The position numbers and the translations under genes were made by a program. From Lachnospiraceae bacterium (GTDB lineage Bacteria > Bacillota > Clostridia > Lachnospirales > Lachnospiraceae), in NCBI GenBank assembly GCA_017432565.1, contig JAFRIW010000013.1, positions 62,001 to 126,000 of the forward strand: a stretch of DNA of 64,000 nucleotides, written 5' to 3'. Numbering within the stretch: position 1 is the first letter of the stretch; every line of letters starts with the position of its first letter. This document shows, in pieces, positions 45,205-53,824 of the stretch. The notes below the pieces were generated by a model, which was not told the origin of the DNA, ran no database searches, and was given only the letters and a program-made list of their open reading frames with translations.

Positions 45205-46329
45205 GTGAAAAAACGCGAACTCTATTATATGACCGGAATGCTCCTTTTTACAGCACTTTTAAATGCGCTGTCCTGGATCCTGCCCTCTTTTTCCGATTTT
45301 TACACGGATCACATTTTCCTGCTCTTTACCGGATCCCTGGGCCGTCTGACTTCACTCGTGCCTTTCTCGGTGGGCGAGCGCATGATTGCGGCGGGTGTGC
45401 TCCTGCTTCTTGTTCTCGCCGTCCTGCTCCTGCTTTACCCGTTTGTGCACAGGCAGAATTTCCGGCGCAGGGCGCGCGGTTTCTTCCGCTTTATGGCCCA
45501 TCTTGTAATCGTTGTTGCTCTGGTCATGACACTGAACTGCTTCCTGCTCTATCACTGCACGCCGCTCTCGCCGGGCGGTTCCGGGACAGAGCGCAGATAT
45601 ACGGTGAAAGAGCTGGCCTGCCTCCGGGATTATATTGTCGAAGAGGCATCTGACTTATGCGGGTCGCTCCCGCACAGCGATGACGGGCTTCTCCTCGCAC
45701 CGGAGGACCTGACTGCCAGGGCTATGACTGCAGTTAAGAGCCTCTCCGCGGAATATCCCCGTTTTTCCTCCTACTGCGTCACGCCCAAGCCGCTCTCCTG
45801 CTCCGGCTTCATCTCTCAGCAGCACATGCAGGGATATTATTTCCCATTTTCCATGGAAGCGAATTATAATACCATCATGCAGGTCGGCAGCCGCCCCTTT
45901 ACGCTCTGCCACGAGCTCGCACACACCCACGGCTACATCTATGAGGATGAGGCCAATTATCTGGGGTTCCTGGCCTGTATCAAAAGCGGCGATCCGTTCC
46001 TGGTCTACAGCGGATACCTCGGCGTCCTCAACTATGTGGACAACGCTTTTTATCGCTCTGTCAGCCGGGAGGAGTACAGGCGGCATGTCCGCGTTCCGGA
46101 CCAGGTCCGGCTCGACAACCGCTTTCTCACGGACGAGGACTGGCTGCTGGTGGAGGAAGCCTCGCCGCTGGACACCGAGAAAGTCCATCAGGCAGCAAAT
46201 ACTTTTGTGGATACAACCCTGAAGGTCAACGGCGTTCAGGACGGCTATGCCAGCTATGACCGCGTCGTGGAGCTTCTCCTGCGTCATTATATCGGAACCG
46301 GCCTGCTCCCGTGTGAACCGGAGCAGTAA
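45205..46329 (+). CDS. DUF3810-family membrane zinc metalloprotease-like protein
   Basis: 374 residues. Three N-terminal hydrophobic segments (about 10-30, 55-80, 97-117) precede an extracytoplasmic domain with the gluzincin-type HELAH motif (236-240) and a downstream EDEANYLGF segment whose Glu (about 249) would be a third ligand. This matches DUF3810, whose substrate is not known. The GTG start has GGAGG seven bases upstream; the open frame extends further but overlaps the thioesterase gene on the other strand. The DUF6020-like gene follows after 21 bases. Confidence 0.85.
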   Translation: MKKRELYYMTGMLLFTALLNALSWILPSFSDFYTDHIFLLFTGSLGRLTSLVPFSVGERMIAAGVLLLLVLAVLLLLYPFVHRQNFRRRARGFFRFMAHLVIVVALVMTLNCFLLYHCTPLSPGGSGTERRYTVKELACLRDYIVEEASDLCGSLPHSDDGLLLAPEDLTARAMTAVKSLSAEYPRFSSYCVTPKPLSCSGFISQQHMQGYYFPFSMEANYNTIMQVGSRPFTLCHELAHTHGYIYEDEANYLGFLACIKSGDPFLVYSGYLGVLNYVDNAFYRSVSREEYRRHVRVPDQVRLDNRFLTDEDWLLVEEASPLDTEKVHQAANTFVDTTLKVNGVQDGYASYDRVVELLLRHYIGTGLLPCEPEQ

Positions 46330-46350
46330 GGGAAAGGACGGACTTGTTTT

Positions 46351-48147
46351 ATGCAGTTTCTGAAGGCATTTTTCTCGAAATTCTTTCTGAAGAGCTCCGG
46401 CAAAGCGCCCGCGCTGCCCGCTTTTGTCTCTCTGTGGGCGGTCCTGTTTCTCTTCGGACTGACCGTGCGGAGCGTCCTCAGCCCCGTGCTGTTCGCGGTC
46501 CTGTTTCTGTTCTACCGCAAAACCCTGAAGGAAACGCTGCAGGTCCGTTATCTCCTGCTCTCGGCCTTTTACACAGCCGCGGTACTTCTGGTACAGGGCC
46601 CCGCCATCGCCGGCGCGTTTTCCAGCAGACTCTTTCAGGCGGCCGCCCTGCTGATCACGGCGGCGGGACTGCTGCCTCTCTTCTACAGCTTTGTCTGTCT
46701 GGCCGCGGATCTTCTGACAAGGGCCGGGCAAAAAATCGCGCATCCCGCGAAAGACGCGGCGCTGCCCGCTTTTGCCTCTTTTATAGAAAAACACCTTTTC
46801 CTCTGCTGCTTCGCGGCCTGTGTCCTGCTCTGGCTGCCTTACTTCCTCTATGAATTTCCCGGCATTCTCTCCCCGGACGGCATCGTCCAGATGGAGCAGG
46901 TGCTCGGGGTGCGGCCGCTCAGCAACCACCATCCCGTCTTCCACACGATGTTCATGGCGCTTTTCTTCCGGCTGGGACACCTCTTCACCGATTCGGATCT
47001 GACTGCGCTCAGTTTCTACACCTTCGCGCAGATGCTGTTTCACGCCTTTGCCTGCGCATCCCTGGTGCGGATCCTGCAGCGCCTCCGGATGCATCCCGTC
47101 GTCCTGACGGCGGCCTTCCTTTTCTATGCGCTCGTCCCGTATCACGCGGTTTTCTCGGTTTATTCCGGCAAGGACACTCCCTTCACGGACGCATTCCTGC
47201 TGTTCCTGTGCGCCCTCGCAAGGCTCTTGTTCCCGGAAGCCGGCTATGGCAGGCGGACGGACCGCGTCCTGTTTGTGCTCACCGGCATCCTGATGTGCCT
47301 GCTGCGCTCCAACGGATGGTACGCTTTCCTGTTCCTGATCCCGTTCCTGCTGATCGCTTTCCGCAGGGAGTTTAAACAGCTGCTCGTGATGTGCGCCGTG
47401 GTCGTGGCCGTCTGCGCACTGGTGCGCGGTCCGCTCTACACCCATCTGCAGGTTGTGCCGGGCGACGCGCTGGAATCCCTGTGCGTGCCTCTGCAGCAGA
47501 TCGGGCGCACGCTCACCGACGGCGCCGTCCTGCCCGAAGAGGACATGGCGCTGATCGGAAAGATCGTCAACCATCCGGAGGATATTCCGAAGGTTTATGA
47601 TCCGGTTTTTGCCGATATGATGAAGGAAATTATCCGGACAAACGGAAATCTCGACTATCTCGAGGCGCACAAAATGGAGTGCGCCCTGCTCTGGCTCCGG
47701 ACGGGTCTCGCCCATCCCGGCAGTTATGTGCGCGCCTGGGTGGATCTGACCGACGCCTACTGGTACCCGGATCTGTCCTACGAAATGGCCATCATCGACG
47801 GCATCGCGGACAATTCTCTGGGCTTTTACTGGATGCCGCTGCTGCGCGGCATGCTGTTTGTCAAATTCAAGGAAATCGTGCTGAAGCTGGGCACCTTCGT
47901 GCCGCTGTACGGGCTGATCTGGAGCATGGGCTTTGTGTTCTGGCTGCTGCTCTTCCTGTCGGTCTGCCTTCTGCAGGGCAAAAGCAGGCGCAGCCGTCTG
48001 ATTCTCCTGATGCCGGCGATCTCGCTCTATCTGACGCTGTTCCTGGCCTCACCGGTCGCGGAATTCCGCTACGGCTATCCCATGCTGGCAGCGCTGCCGT
48101 TTTATTTTGCAGCCGTTCTGCCGCCGTCACCCGGACCGAGAAGCTGA
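46351..48147 (+). CDS. DUF6020-like polytopic membrane protein
   Basis: 598 residues with about 12-14 membrane helices and an aromatic/charged loop containing FPGILSPDGIVQMEQ and SNHHPVFHTM (about 165-205). These recall the first extracytoplasmic loop of GT-C-like glycosyltransferases of the DUF6020 group. A long soluble segment (about 370-480) lies before the last helices. It may move or modify a lipid-linked sugar, but no activity is shown. Its last 46 bases overlap the 3' end of nnrD on the opposite strand. Confidence 0.8.
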   Translation: MQFLKAFFSKFFLKSSGKAPALPAFVSLWAVLFLFGLTVRSVLSPVLFAVLFLFYRKTLKETLQVRYLLLSAFYTAAVLLVQGPAIAGAFSSRLFQAAALLITAAGLLPLFYSFVCLAADLLTRAGQKIAHPAKDAALPAFASFIEKHLFLCCFAACVLLWLPYFLYEFPGILSPDGIVQMEQVLGVRPLSNHHPVFHTMFMALFFRLGHLFTDSDLTALSFYTFAQMLFHAFACASLVRILQRLRMHPVVLTAAFLFYALVPYHAVFSVYSGKDTPFTDAFLLFLCALARLLFPEAGYGRRTDRVLFVLTGILMCLLRSNGWYAFLFLIPFLLIAFRREFKQLLVMCAVVVAVCALVRGPLYTHLQVVPGDALESLCVPLQQIGRTLTDGAVLPEEDMALIGKIVNHPEDIPKVYDPVFADMMKEIIRTNGNLDYLEAHKMECALLWLRTGLAHPGSYVRAWVDLTDAYWYPDLSYEMAIIDGIADNSLGFYWMPLLRGMLFVKFKEIVLKLGTFVPLYGLIWSMGFVFWLLLFLSVCLLQGKSRRSRLILLMPAISLYLTLFLASPVAEFRYGYPMLAALPFYFAAVLPPSPGPRS

Positions 48148-49046
48148 ATCATGACATCCTTCACACAGGCGGCCGTGTCTCCCGCCGTCATGGTCACCGC
48201 ATTGGCCCTGCTCTGGGCCAGTTCTCCCGCCGCACCCGCGATATAGGCGCCTGCTGCCGCTGCGCGCGCGATCAGGCCGGAGTCCTCCCGCCGCACAGTG
48301 GGCTGGGCGAGAACGGCCGCGATGATGCCGGCGAGCACATCGCCGCTCCCCGCGGTCGCCATGCCGGGACATCCGCGGTCAACAAGATAGGTCACTTCTC
48401 CGTCTGTCACGACGCTCGCGCGGCTTTTAAGCGGCCCCTTGAGCAGGACTGTGACATGATGGCGCCGGGCAAATTCTCCGGCGAGCTCCTCACCGTTTTT
48501 CAGGATCCGGTCCACACTCTCTCCGCAGAGCCTGGAGAATTCGCCCGGATGCGGTGTCATCACGACAGCGCACGCCGCCTCGGAAAGGCCGCGGCAGTTC
48601 ACCTGTGCGAGCGCATTCAGCGCATCCGCATCCAGCAGCAGAATCCCCGTGTAGTTTTCAAGAAGCCAGGAGACGGCCTTCCCTGTCTCCGCGCTGTTTC
48701 CGATCCCCATGCCGACCGCAGTCACGCGGCAGCGCCCCGTCAGCTCACGCCACTCCTCTTCTCTGAACAGGACCTGACCGTCCTCCGTCTCGCTGAGCGG
48801 GAAGTAAGTACTCTCCAGAATCTGCGGCAGAATGACGCCGGAAAGACACCGGGGCGCCGCCAGCCGGACCACGCCCGCGCCGCAGCGCATGGCACAGTTT
48901 GCCATCGCCGACAGACGGATCGCGCCGCTGTAGCGCAGACTCCCGCCCGCGAGGGCAATCGTCCCGAAACTGCCTTTGTTGACATTTTCTCCTCTTGGCG
49001 GAAACAGTCCTGCCGTTTCCTCCGCGCTCATTTCAATCCGGCTCAT
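48102..49046 (-). CDS. nnrD: ADP-dependent NAD(P)H-hydrate dehydratase
   Basis: 314 residues of the ribokinase-like NnrD fold. Visible motifs are KGSFGTIALAGG (about 25-36), TPHPGEFSRL, LLKGPLKS and the catalytic GMATAGSGDVLAGIIAA near 235-250. It repairs hydrated NADH/NADPH using ADP. The NnrE epimerase half that is fused in many bacteria is absent. GGAGG eight bases before the ATG sets the start; the longer frame reaches into the neighbour. Confidence 0.92.
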   Translation of the reverse strand: MSRIEMSAEETAGLFPPRGENVNKGSFGTIALAGGSLRYSGAIRLSAMANCAMRCGAGVVRLAAPRCLSGVILPQILESTYFPLSETEDGQVLFREEEWRELTGRCRVTAVGMGIGNSAETGKAVSWLLENYTGILLLDADALNALAQVNCRGLSEAACAVVMTPHPGEFSRLCGESVDRILKNGEELAGEFARRHHVTVLLKGPLKSRASVVTDGEVTYLVDRGCPGMATAGSGDVLAGIIAAVLAQPTVRREDSGLIARAAAAGAYIAGAAGELAQSRANAVTMTAGDTAACVKDVMIQLLGPGDGGRTAAK

Positions 49047-49077
49047 TTTTCTTTCCTCCGGGCTTATTATTGAAAAA

Positions 49078-49100
49078 AGGCTGCCGTTTTTCGGCAGCCT
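49078..49100 (-). terminator. Terminator after the secreted 3D-like protein gene
   Basis: The perfect stem AGGCTGCCG/CGGCAGCCT has a 5-base loop and is followed on leftward RNA by six U residues. It lies about 36 bases past the stop codon and 30 bases before nnrD. Confidence 0.85.
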
Positions 49101-49135
49101 CCGGTTTTCATCTGTAGTTGTCAAAATGCGGATTC

Positions 49136-49621
49136 TCACCACGCGGTCGCGATATCCACCATGGTCGGATCATTGACGGCAAAACCGCCGGTGTCCGCCG
49201 CGATGCCGATGCCGACGCTGGTCTCCACCAGTGTCCCCAGCGGGTGCAGCTCAAAGTTCACTGCGCATAGGACAAACGGGCCGTACATCTTCACGCCGTC
49301 GGCGCGCACCCAGTACTCAAACCAGAAGCCGTTTCTCTGGAGATTGCGGATGACATTCGTCATATCCAGGGTATAATAGCACTCTTTTCCGCTCGGTCCG
49401 TAGTTCACTCCCTTGCTCTTGGTGAGCGCGGGGCCCTGCCAGGTCCGAAGAGATTCTACCAGATCAAGCTGCTCCTGTGTCAGTCCCACAACTCCCTGGG
49501 ACTGCGCGGTCGCCAGATCATTCTCCAGCGCCCTGACATTTAATGACGTCGGAAGCACCGCCAGCAAAACAACCGCTGCAAGTGTAAGGGCGAGCATCCG
49601 CAGACTTCGTTTTGTTTTCAT
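49136..49621 (-). CDS. Secreted protein with a 3D-domain-like C-terminus
   Basis: 161 residues. A signal peptide (1-32, basic start then Leu/Ala/Val-rich core) is followed by a short linker and a C-terminal part whose end (HPLGT, then AADTGGF, then DPTMVDIAT) resembles the 3D domain of peptidoglycan-active proteins, with three candidate Asp residues. The resemblance is moderate. It would be exported and may bind or cut peptidoglycan. The start is the ATG at 49621; the AAAGGA upstream is 12 bases away. It has its own promoter and terminator. Confidence 0.65.
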   Translation of the reverse strand: MKTKRSLRMLALTLAAVVLLAVLPTSLNVRALENDLATAQSQGVVGLTQEQLDLVESLRTWQGPALTKSKGVNYGPSGKECYYTLDMTNVIRNLQRNGFWFEYWVRADGVKMYGPFVLCAVNFELHPLGTLVETSVGIGIAADTGGFAVNDPTMVDIATAW

Positions 49622-49666
49622 CTCAATATAATATCCTTTCAACTCAGAGTGGTCTGCGCTAAAAGG

Positions 49667-49695
49667 ATATTACAAAAATATTTCTATTTTGTCAA
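49667..49695 (-). promoter_or_regulatory. Promoter of the 3D-like protein gene
   Basis: Leftward perfect TTGACA, 17-base AT-rich spacer, TAATAT, about 45 bases before the start. Confidence 0.7.
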
Positions 49696-49782
49696 CTTTT
49701 CGCAATATTTTGACCGAATTGTTCAATGTACGGCCTACATATTGTCATATTTTCGAAATATTTATCTATATTTTGTTTCGCT

Positions 49783-50766
49783 TTATGCCAGCGCTGCTGT
49801 GATGATCGCCATGGAGTAGACTTCCAGCGCATTGCAGCCGCGGGACAGATCGTTGATCTGTGCGTTCAGGCCGAGCAGGATCGGGCCGTATGCCTCAAAA
49901 TTACCCATGCGCTGTGCGATCTTGTAACCGATATTGCCCGCATTGATGTCGGGGAAAATAAAGGTATTCGCATAACCGGCCACTCCGCTCTGCGGGCATT
50001 TCTGACGCGCCACGCGGGGAGAAACCGCCGCGTCGAACTGCAGCTCGCCGTCGATCGGCACTTCGGGGAATTTCTCCTTTGCCTTGTTGGCGGCATTGCG
50101 CACTTTGATCACGTCCTCGCCCTTGCCGGAGCCCAGTGTGGAGTAGGAAAGGAAAGCCACCTTGGGATCCACGCCGAAGACGCGTGCGCAGGAAATGGTC
50201 TCGCCGGCGATTTCGACCAGCTCATCCTCCGAGGGCTTAATGTTGATTGCGCAGTCCGCCATCGCGAGCACTTCGTTCTCGCCGGTAGCGGAGGGACGAA
50301 CCAGGATAAAGCAGGAGGAAACGATCGTGTTGCCGGGCTTTGTCTTGATGATCTGCAGCGCCGGACGCACCGTGTCGGCTGTGGAATAGGTCGCGCCGCC
50401 CAGCAGACAGTCCGCCACGCCCATCTTGATCAGCATGGTTCCGAAATAATTCGCGTGGGAGAGAATCTCTCTGGCCTGTTCCGGCTGAACGCCTTTGCTC
50501 TTGCGGATCTCGCAGAACATCTCGACCATCTCTTCAAAGCGGTCATACTTGCGGGGATCGATAATTTCCGCGCCCCGGATATTGAAGCCGGCATCCTCGG
50601 ATGCCTTGAAAATCTCTTCTTCATTGCCAAGAAGAATCGGCTTTAAGAAGTTGCTCGCCAGAAGACGGGAAGCCGCTTCCAGAATACGGGGATCCGATCC
50701 CTCCGTCAGGACGATCTTCTTCGGATTCTTCTTCAGTTTATCAATCATTGAGCCAAAACCAAACAT
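49783..50766 (-). CDS. pta: Phosphate acetyltransferase
   Basis: 327 residues, the short Pta form without the N-terminal regulatory domains. Family motifs seen are LTEGSDPRILEAA near 20, LLGGATYSTADTVRPALQII near 135 and a C-terminal GPILLGLNAQINDLSRG. It interconverts acetyl-CoA and acetyl phosphate, the first step of ATP-yielding acetate formation, and so continues from PFOR. ackA, often adjacent, is not here. A GGGGGT site lies nine bases before the ATG. An extended -10-like TGT-TACAAT is visible about 60 bases upstream. Confidence 0.96.
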   Translation of the reverse strand: MFGFGSMIDKLKKNPKKIVLTEGSDPRILEAASRLLASNFLKPILLGNEEEIFKASEDAGFNIRGAEIIDPRKYDRFEEMVEMFCEIRKSKGVQPEQAREILSHANYFGTMLIKMGVADCLLGGATYSTADTVRPALQIIKTKPGNTIVSSCFILVRPSATGENEVLAMADCAINIKPSEDELVEIAGETISCARVFGVDPKVAFLSYSTLGSGKGEDVIKVRNAANKAKEKFPEVPIDGELQFDAAVSPRVARQKCPQSGVAGYANTFIFPDINAGNIGYKIAQRMGNFEAYGPILLGLNAQINDLSRGCNALEVYSMAIITAALA

Positions 50767-50889
50767 GCTTCAAATACCCCCATTCCTGCTCATTTATGTA
50801 ATGTAACGTTCCGAAAACCACTTTTTATTGTAACATACCCGGACTCTTCATAGTACTATCATACCACGCTTCCTGAAAAATGAAAGCGC

Positions 50890-52194
50890 TTACTCGCAGA
50901 TCTCTCTCGTCCGGATGAACTCCTTCATATTCTCTTCCACGATCAGCTCCGCTTCGATGCTGACATCCTGCGTGCAGCGCTGATAGATGCAGGGGATCTG
51001 CCGCTGTACGCGCCCGCGCGCGGAGGGACGCTCGTCCAGATATTCCGGCAGCTCTCTGCTCTGGCGGCTGAAGCGGATCACCGTGTCACGGATCTGCACA
51101 TGCTCCACCGGCGCGTAGTCCTCGCCGGCCAGCATCAGCGCGCCTTCCGCCTTCAGGTTCAGGTGATCCATGGTGATATCCCGGATCCGTCCCGGCAGGC
51201 GTTCTACACCCTCCCGCTTCGTCGCGGAAAGGAAGACCGGTTCGCCGTCGCCCCACCAGGAGTTCACGCCGCCCTCCCGGCTGCTGCAGTTGGCAAAACT
51301 TCTGGTGTTTCCGGTGACATGGTGCACGTGAATGTTGTAAATCTCACCGCCGTCGCGGGACCAGATGCCGATGCCTCTCGTGCAGTCCCGCAGGATACAG
51401 TCGGCCATGATGATATCATGAATGTCTCCGTGGGTTTCCGTTCCGATTTTCAGCGCGCTCGAGCGGGAGTGCATGATGCATCCGCTGACCACGATATTGC
51501 TGCAGCTGCCGTATTTCTGCGTCATCGGGAGCGTGGTTTTGACGACAACCGAGTCATCGCCGCCCTCGATGATGCAGCCGCGGATAATCACGTTCTGACA
51601 GCAGTCCGGATCGATGCCGTCGTTGTTCGGACCGCGCTCGTCGTTCAGGATGCGGATGTTCTCAATCAGGACGTTCCGGCAGCCCGCCAGGTGCAGGGTC
51701 CAGAACGCGGAGTCCCGGAAGGTGACGCCGGTGACCGTCAGGTTCTCAACATCCTCCAGAAAACTCATCCGCGGGCGGAAGCCCCGGACATTCAGCGGGC
51801 ATTCGTGCTTTCCTTCGTCGGTGTCGTCGTCGTAGAACACGAGCCGGCCCTGGCCGTCGATGGTGCCCGCGCCGGAGATCGTGATGTTCTTTTCATGGCA
51901 GGCGTACAGAAAGCAGCCGCCCTCCCAGCCGGTGTCCTCGTTGTCGTCCGTAAACTCCTTCGAGAAATCGATCATGTCCTCCTCTGCGAGGCTGCTGATC
52001 AGGACCGCGCCGCTCGAAAGATGCAGGTCCACGTTTGAGCGCAGCCGCAGAGATCCGGAAAGGTAACGCCCCGCCGGAATTACGACCTGACCGCCCTGTG
52101 CGGCAGCGCAGTCGTCGATCGCGGCCTGGATCGCCGCGGTGCACTTTGTACTGCCGTCTCCCACTGCCTGATAGTCCAGAATGTTGTACTGCAT
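50890..52194 (-). CDS. Divergent GH28-like beta-helix protein
   Basis: 434 residues of right-handed beta-helix with GH28 resemblance. Catalytic acid positions are kept as NND (190-192) and DD (213-214). The GHG motif of GH28 is replaced by SRSSALKIG (about 243-251), and the RIK motif by a GIW sequence near 273. It may hydrolyse a different polysaccharide linkage or not be a hydrolase. No signal peptide. AGGGAGGA is six bases before the ATG. It follows ydcF by 14 bases, the last gene of the fprA-to-ydcF run. Confidence 0.82.
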   Translation of the reverse strand: MQYNILDYQAVGDGSTKCTAAIQAAIDDCAAAQGGQVVIPAGRYLSGSLRLRSNVDLHLSSGAVLISSLAEEDMIDFSKEFTDDNEDTGWEGGCFLYACHEKNITISGAGTIDGQGRLVFYDDDTDEGKHECPLNVRGFRPRMSFLEDVENLTVTGVTFRDSAFWTLHLAGCRNVLIENIRILNDERGPNNDGIDPDCCQNVIIRGCIIEGGDDSVVVKTTLPMTQKYGSCSNIVVSGCIMHSRSSALKIGTETHGDIHDIIMADCILRDCTRGIGIWSRDGGEIYNIHVHHVTGNTRSFANCSSREGGVNSWWGDGEPVFLSATKREGVERLPGRIRDITMDHLNLKAEGALMLAGEDYAPVEHVQIRDTVIRFSRQSRELPEYLDERPSARGRVQRQIPCIYQRCTQDVSIEAELIVEENMKEFIRTREICE

Positions 52195-52208
52195 AAGCTG
52201 TCCTCCCT

Positions 52209-52970
52209 TTACAGATTCCCCATTACTTTGTCCTTGAGTATGCCGAGGCACTCCCGGAGCAGGTTGCTCAGAAGAAACATCGGCGTGGACGGGGCCGATT
52301 CGGCGTACACCTTTACCCCGCCCTGTCTGCGCGCGATCGCGCAGGCCCGGTACATATGGAAATTATTGGTGACAATCCCGATGGTCCGCTCCGTGACCGC
52401 CGGGCCGATCAGTTCATAGCTGAAACGGATGTTTTCGAGCGTGTTGTCAGCTTTTTCCTCCGAGAGGATCCGGGACGGGTCGATGCCGCGCGCCTCCAGA
52501 ATGTTCCGCATGGTGACCGCCTCCGGGCAGGGCTCGTTCGGCCCCTGTCCGCCTGTGACGATACAGACGGTCTCCGGGTTCTCCTCAAGATATGCCGCAG
52601 CGGTGTCCAGGCGGTACTGCAGCACCACGCTTGCGCGATCCTCGCTGTGAACCTGGGCGCCCAGGACCAGCAGATAGTCCAGTCCGGCCGGTGCACTTTT
52701 CTTAAACTGACTGAAGATCAGACCGAGGCACACGGCAAGCACCGCGAGCCCGATCAGGAAAACGGCGGCCAGCACAGTGATAACCGGCCGGGGCAGGCGC
52801 ACAAGGAGTCCTTTGCGCTGCGCCGCATAAAGTCCCAGCAGGATGAGACCTGCAAAGAAGTGGAAGAGATAGAAATTCGTGCCGCTGTGCGCCAGAAAGA
52901 CCAGCGCGCCGTTCGCGAGAAAGAACAGACCTGCGATCAAAAGCAGGATCTCCCACCAGTGTCTTGCCAT
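52209..52970 (-). CDS. ydcF: YdcF-like (DUF218) membrane protein
   Basis: 253 residues. Two or three N-terminal membrane helices (about 8-85) precede a DUF218 domain (about 95-245) with YLLVLGAQV, TGGQGPNEPCPEAV, NTLENIRFS and a NNFHMYRA-like segment. This fits the YdcF/ElyC/SanA group with ill-defined envelope functions. Start is the ATG seven bases after GGAGG, just past the rsmI stop; a GTG two codons upstream is too close to the site. Confidence 0.85.
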   Translation of the reverse strand: MARHWWEILLLIAGLFFLANGALVFLAHSGTNFYLFHFFAGLILLGLYAAQRKGLLVRLPRPVITVLAAVFLIGLAVLAVCLGLIFSQFKKSAPAGLDYLLVLGAQVHSEDRASVVLQYRLDTAAAYLEENPETVCIVTGGQGPNEPCPEAVTMRNILEARGIDPSRILSEEKADNTLENIRFSYELIGPAVTERTIGIVTNNFHMYRACAIARRQGGVKVYAESAPSTPMFLLSNLLRECLGILKDKVMGNL

Positions 52971-52972
52971 AT

Positions 52973-53824
52973 TCACTCCTCCGAAGCCTGCACCAGCGCG
53001 GCGTAAACCTCCCGCCGGGTGATGCCGCGGTCCGCGGCGACTTTTTTCATCGCTTCCTTCCGGGGGATCCCCTGATTCTCATAGTAGGCCATGTGCTCTT
53101 CCAGCGGCCGCTCCCGCCAGCGCACCTCCTCTTCCTCCCGGAGCTGCGCCGGGTCCGCACCGGCAAGCACCAGGACGTATTCGCCGCGGGGCTCCCGGTC
53201 CGCGTAGAGGGCGGGGGCCTCCCCAAGCGTGGTCGGCACCGCTTCCTCAAATTTCTTGGTCAGCTCCCTGCAGAGGGTCACGGGGCGGTCCCCCAGTGCC
53301 TCCCGGAGCTCTTCAAGCGTCGCCTTCAGACGGTGCGGCGCCTCATAGAGAATGATCGTCCGCTCCTCCCGGGCCAGCACATCCAGGATTCTGCGTCTCT
53401 CCTTTTTATCGGTCGGCAGAAACCCCTCAAAACAGAATCTGCGGGCGCTCTTCCCGGACAGGGTCAGGGCTGTGATCAGCGCACAGGCGCCCGGCAGTGA
53501 TGTCACCGGGATGCCCTCCTCGATGCAGCGCGCGGCCAGAACCTCCCCGGGATCCGAAATGGCCGGGGTACCGGCGTCCGTCACCAGGGCGATGTTCACA
53601 CCGCTTCGCAGCTTTCCGATCAGCTCATCCGCCTTTTCATATTTGTTGTGCTCATGGTAGCTGGTGAGCGGCTTCTTTATTTCAAAATGATTGAGAAGCT
53701 TTCTGGTATTGCGTGTGTCCTCCGCCGCGATCAGATCCGCCTCCCGCAGCGTGTCGAGCACGCGCAGCGTAATATCTCCGAGATTGCCGATCGGCGTTGC
53801 GCACAGATACAAGGTTCCTGTCAT
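52973..53824 (-). CDS. rsmI: 16S rRNA (cytidine1402-2'-O)-methyltransferase
   Basis: 283 residues of the SAM-dependent tetrapyrrole-methylase-like fold: YLCATPIGNLGDIT at the start, AEDTRNTRKLL (about 35-45), VTDAGTPAISDPG (about 80-92) and the LCRELTKKFEE motif later. It 2'-O-methylates C1402 of 16S rRNA. It overlaps trmN6 by four bases (ATGA). Confidence 0.96.
   Translation of the reverse strand: MTGTLYLCATPIGNLGDITLRVLDTLREADLIAAEDTRNTRKLLNHFEIKKPLTSYHEHNKYEKADELIGKLRSGVNIALVTDAGTPAISDPGEVLAARCIEEGIPVTSLPGACALITALTLSGKSARRFCFEGFLPTDKKERRRILDVLAREERTIILYEAPHRLKATLEELREALGDRPVTLCRELTKKFEEAVPTTLGEAPALYADREPRGEYVLVLAGADPAQLREEEEVRWRERPLEEHMAYYENQGIPRKEAMKKVAADRGITRREVYAALVQASEE

Noticed and set aside
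45655-47715. A 686-codon leftward frame opposite the DUF3810 and DUF6020 genes
   Set aside because: Glu/Gln/Arg-rich composition typical of antisense to hydrophobic helices; the plus-strand genes have good starts and membrane topology.
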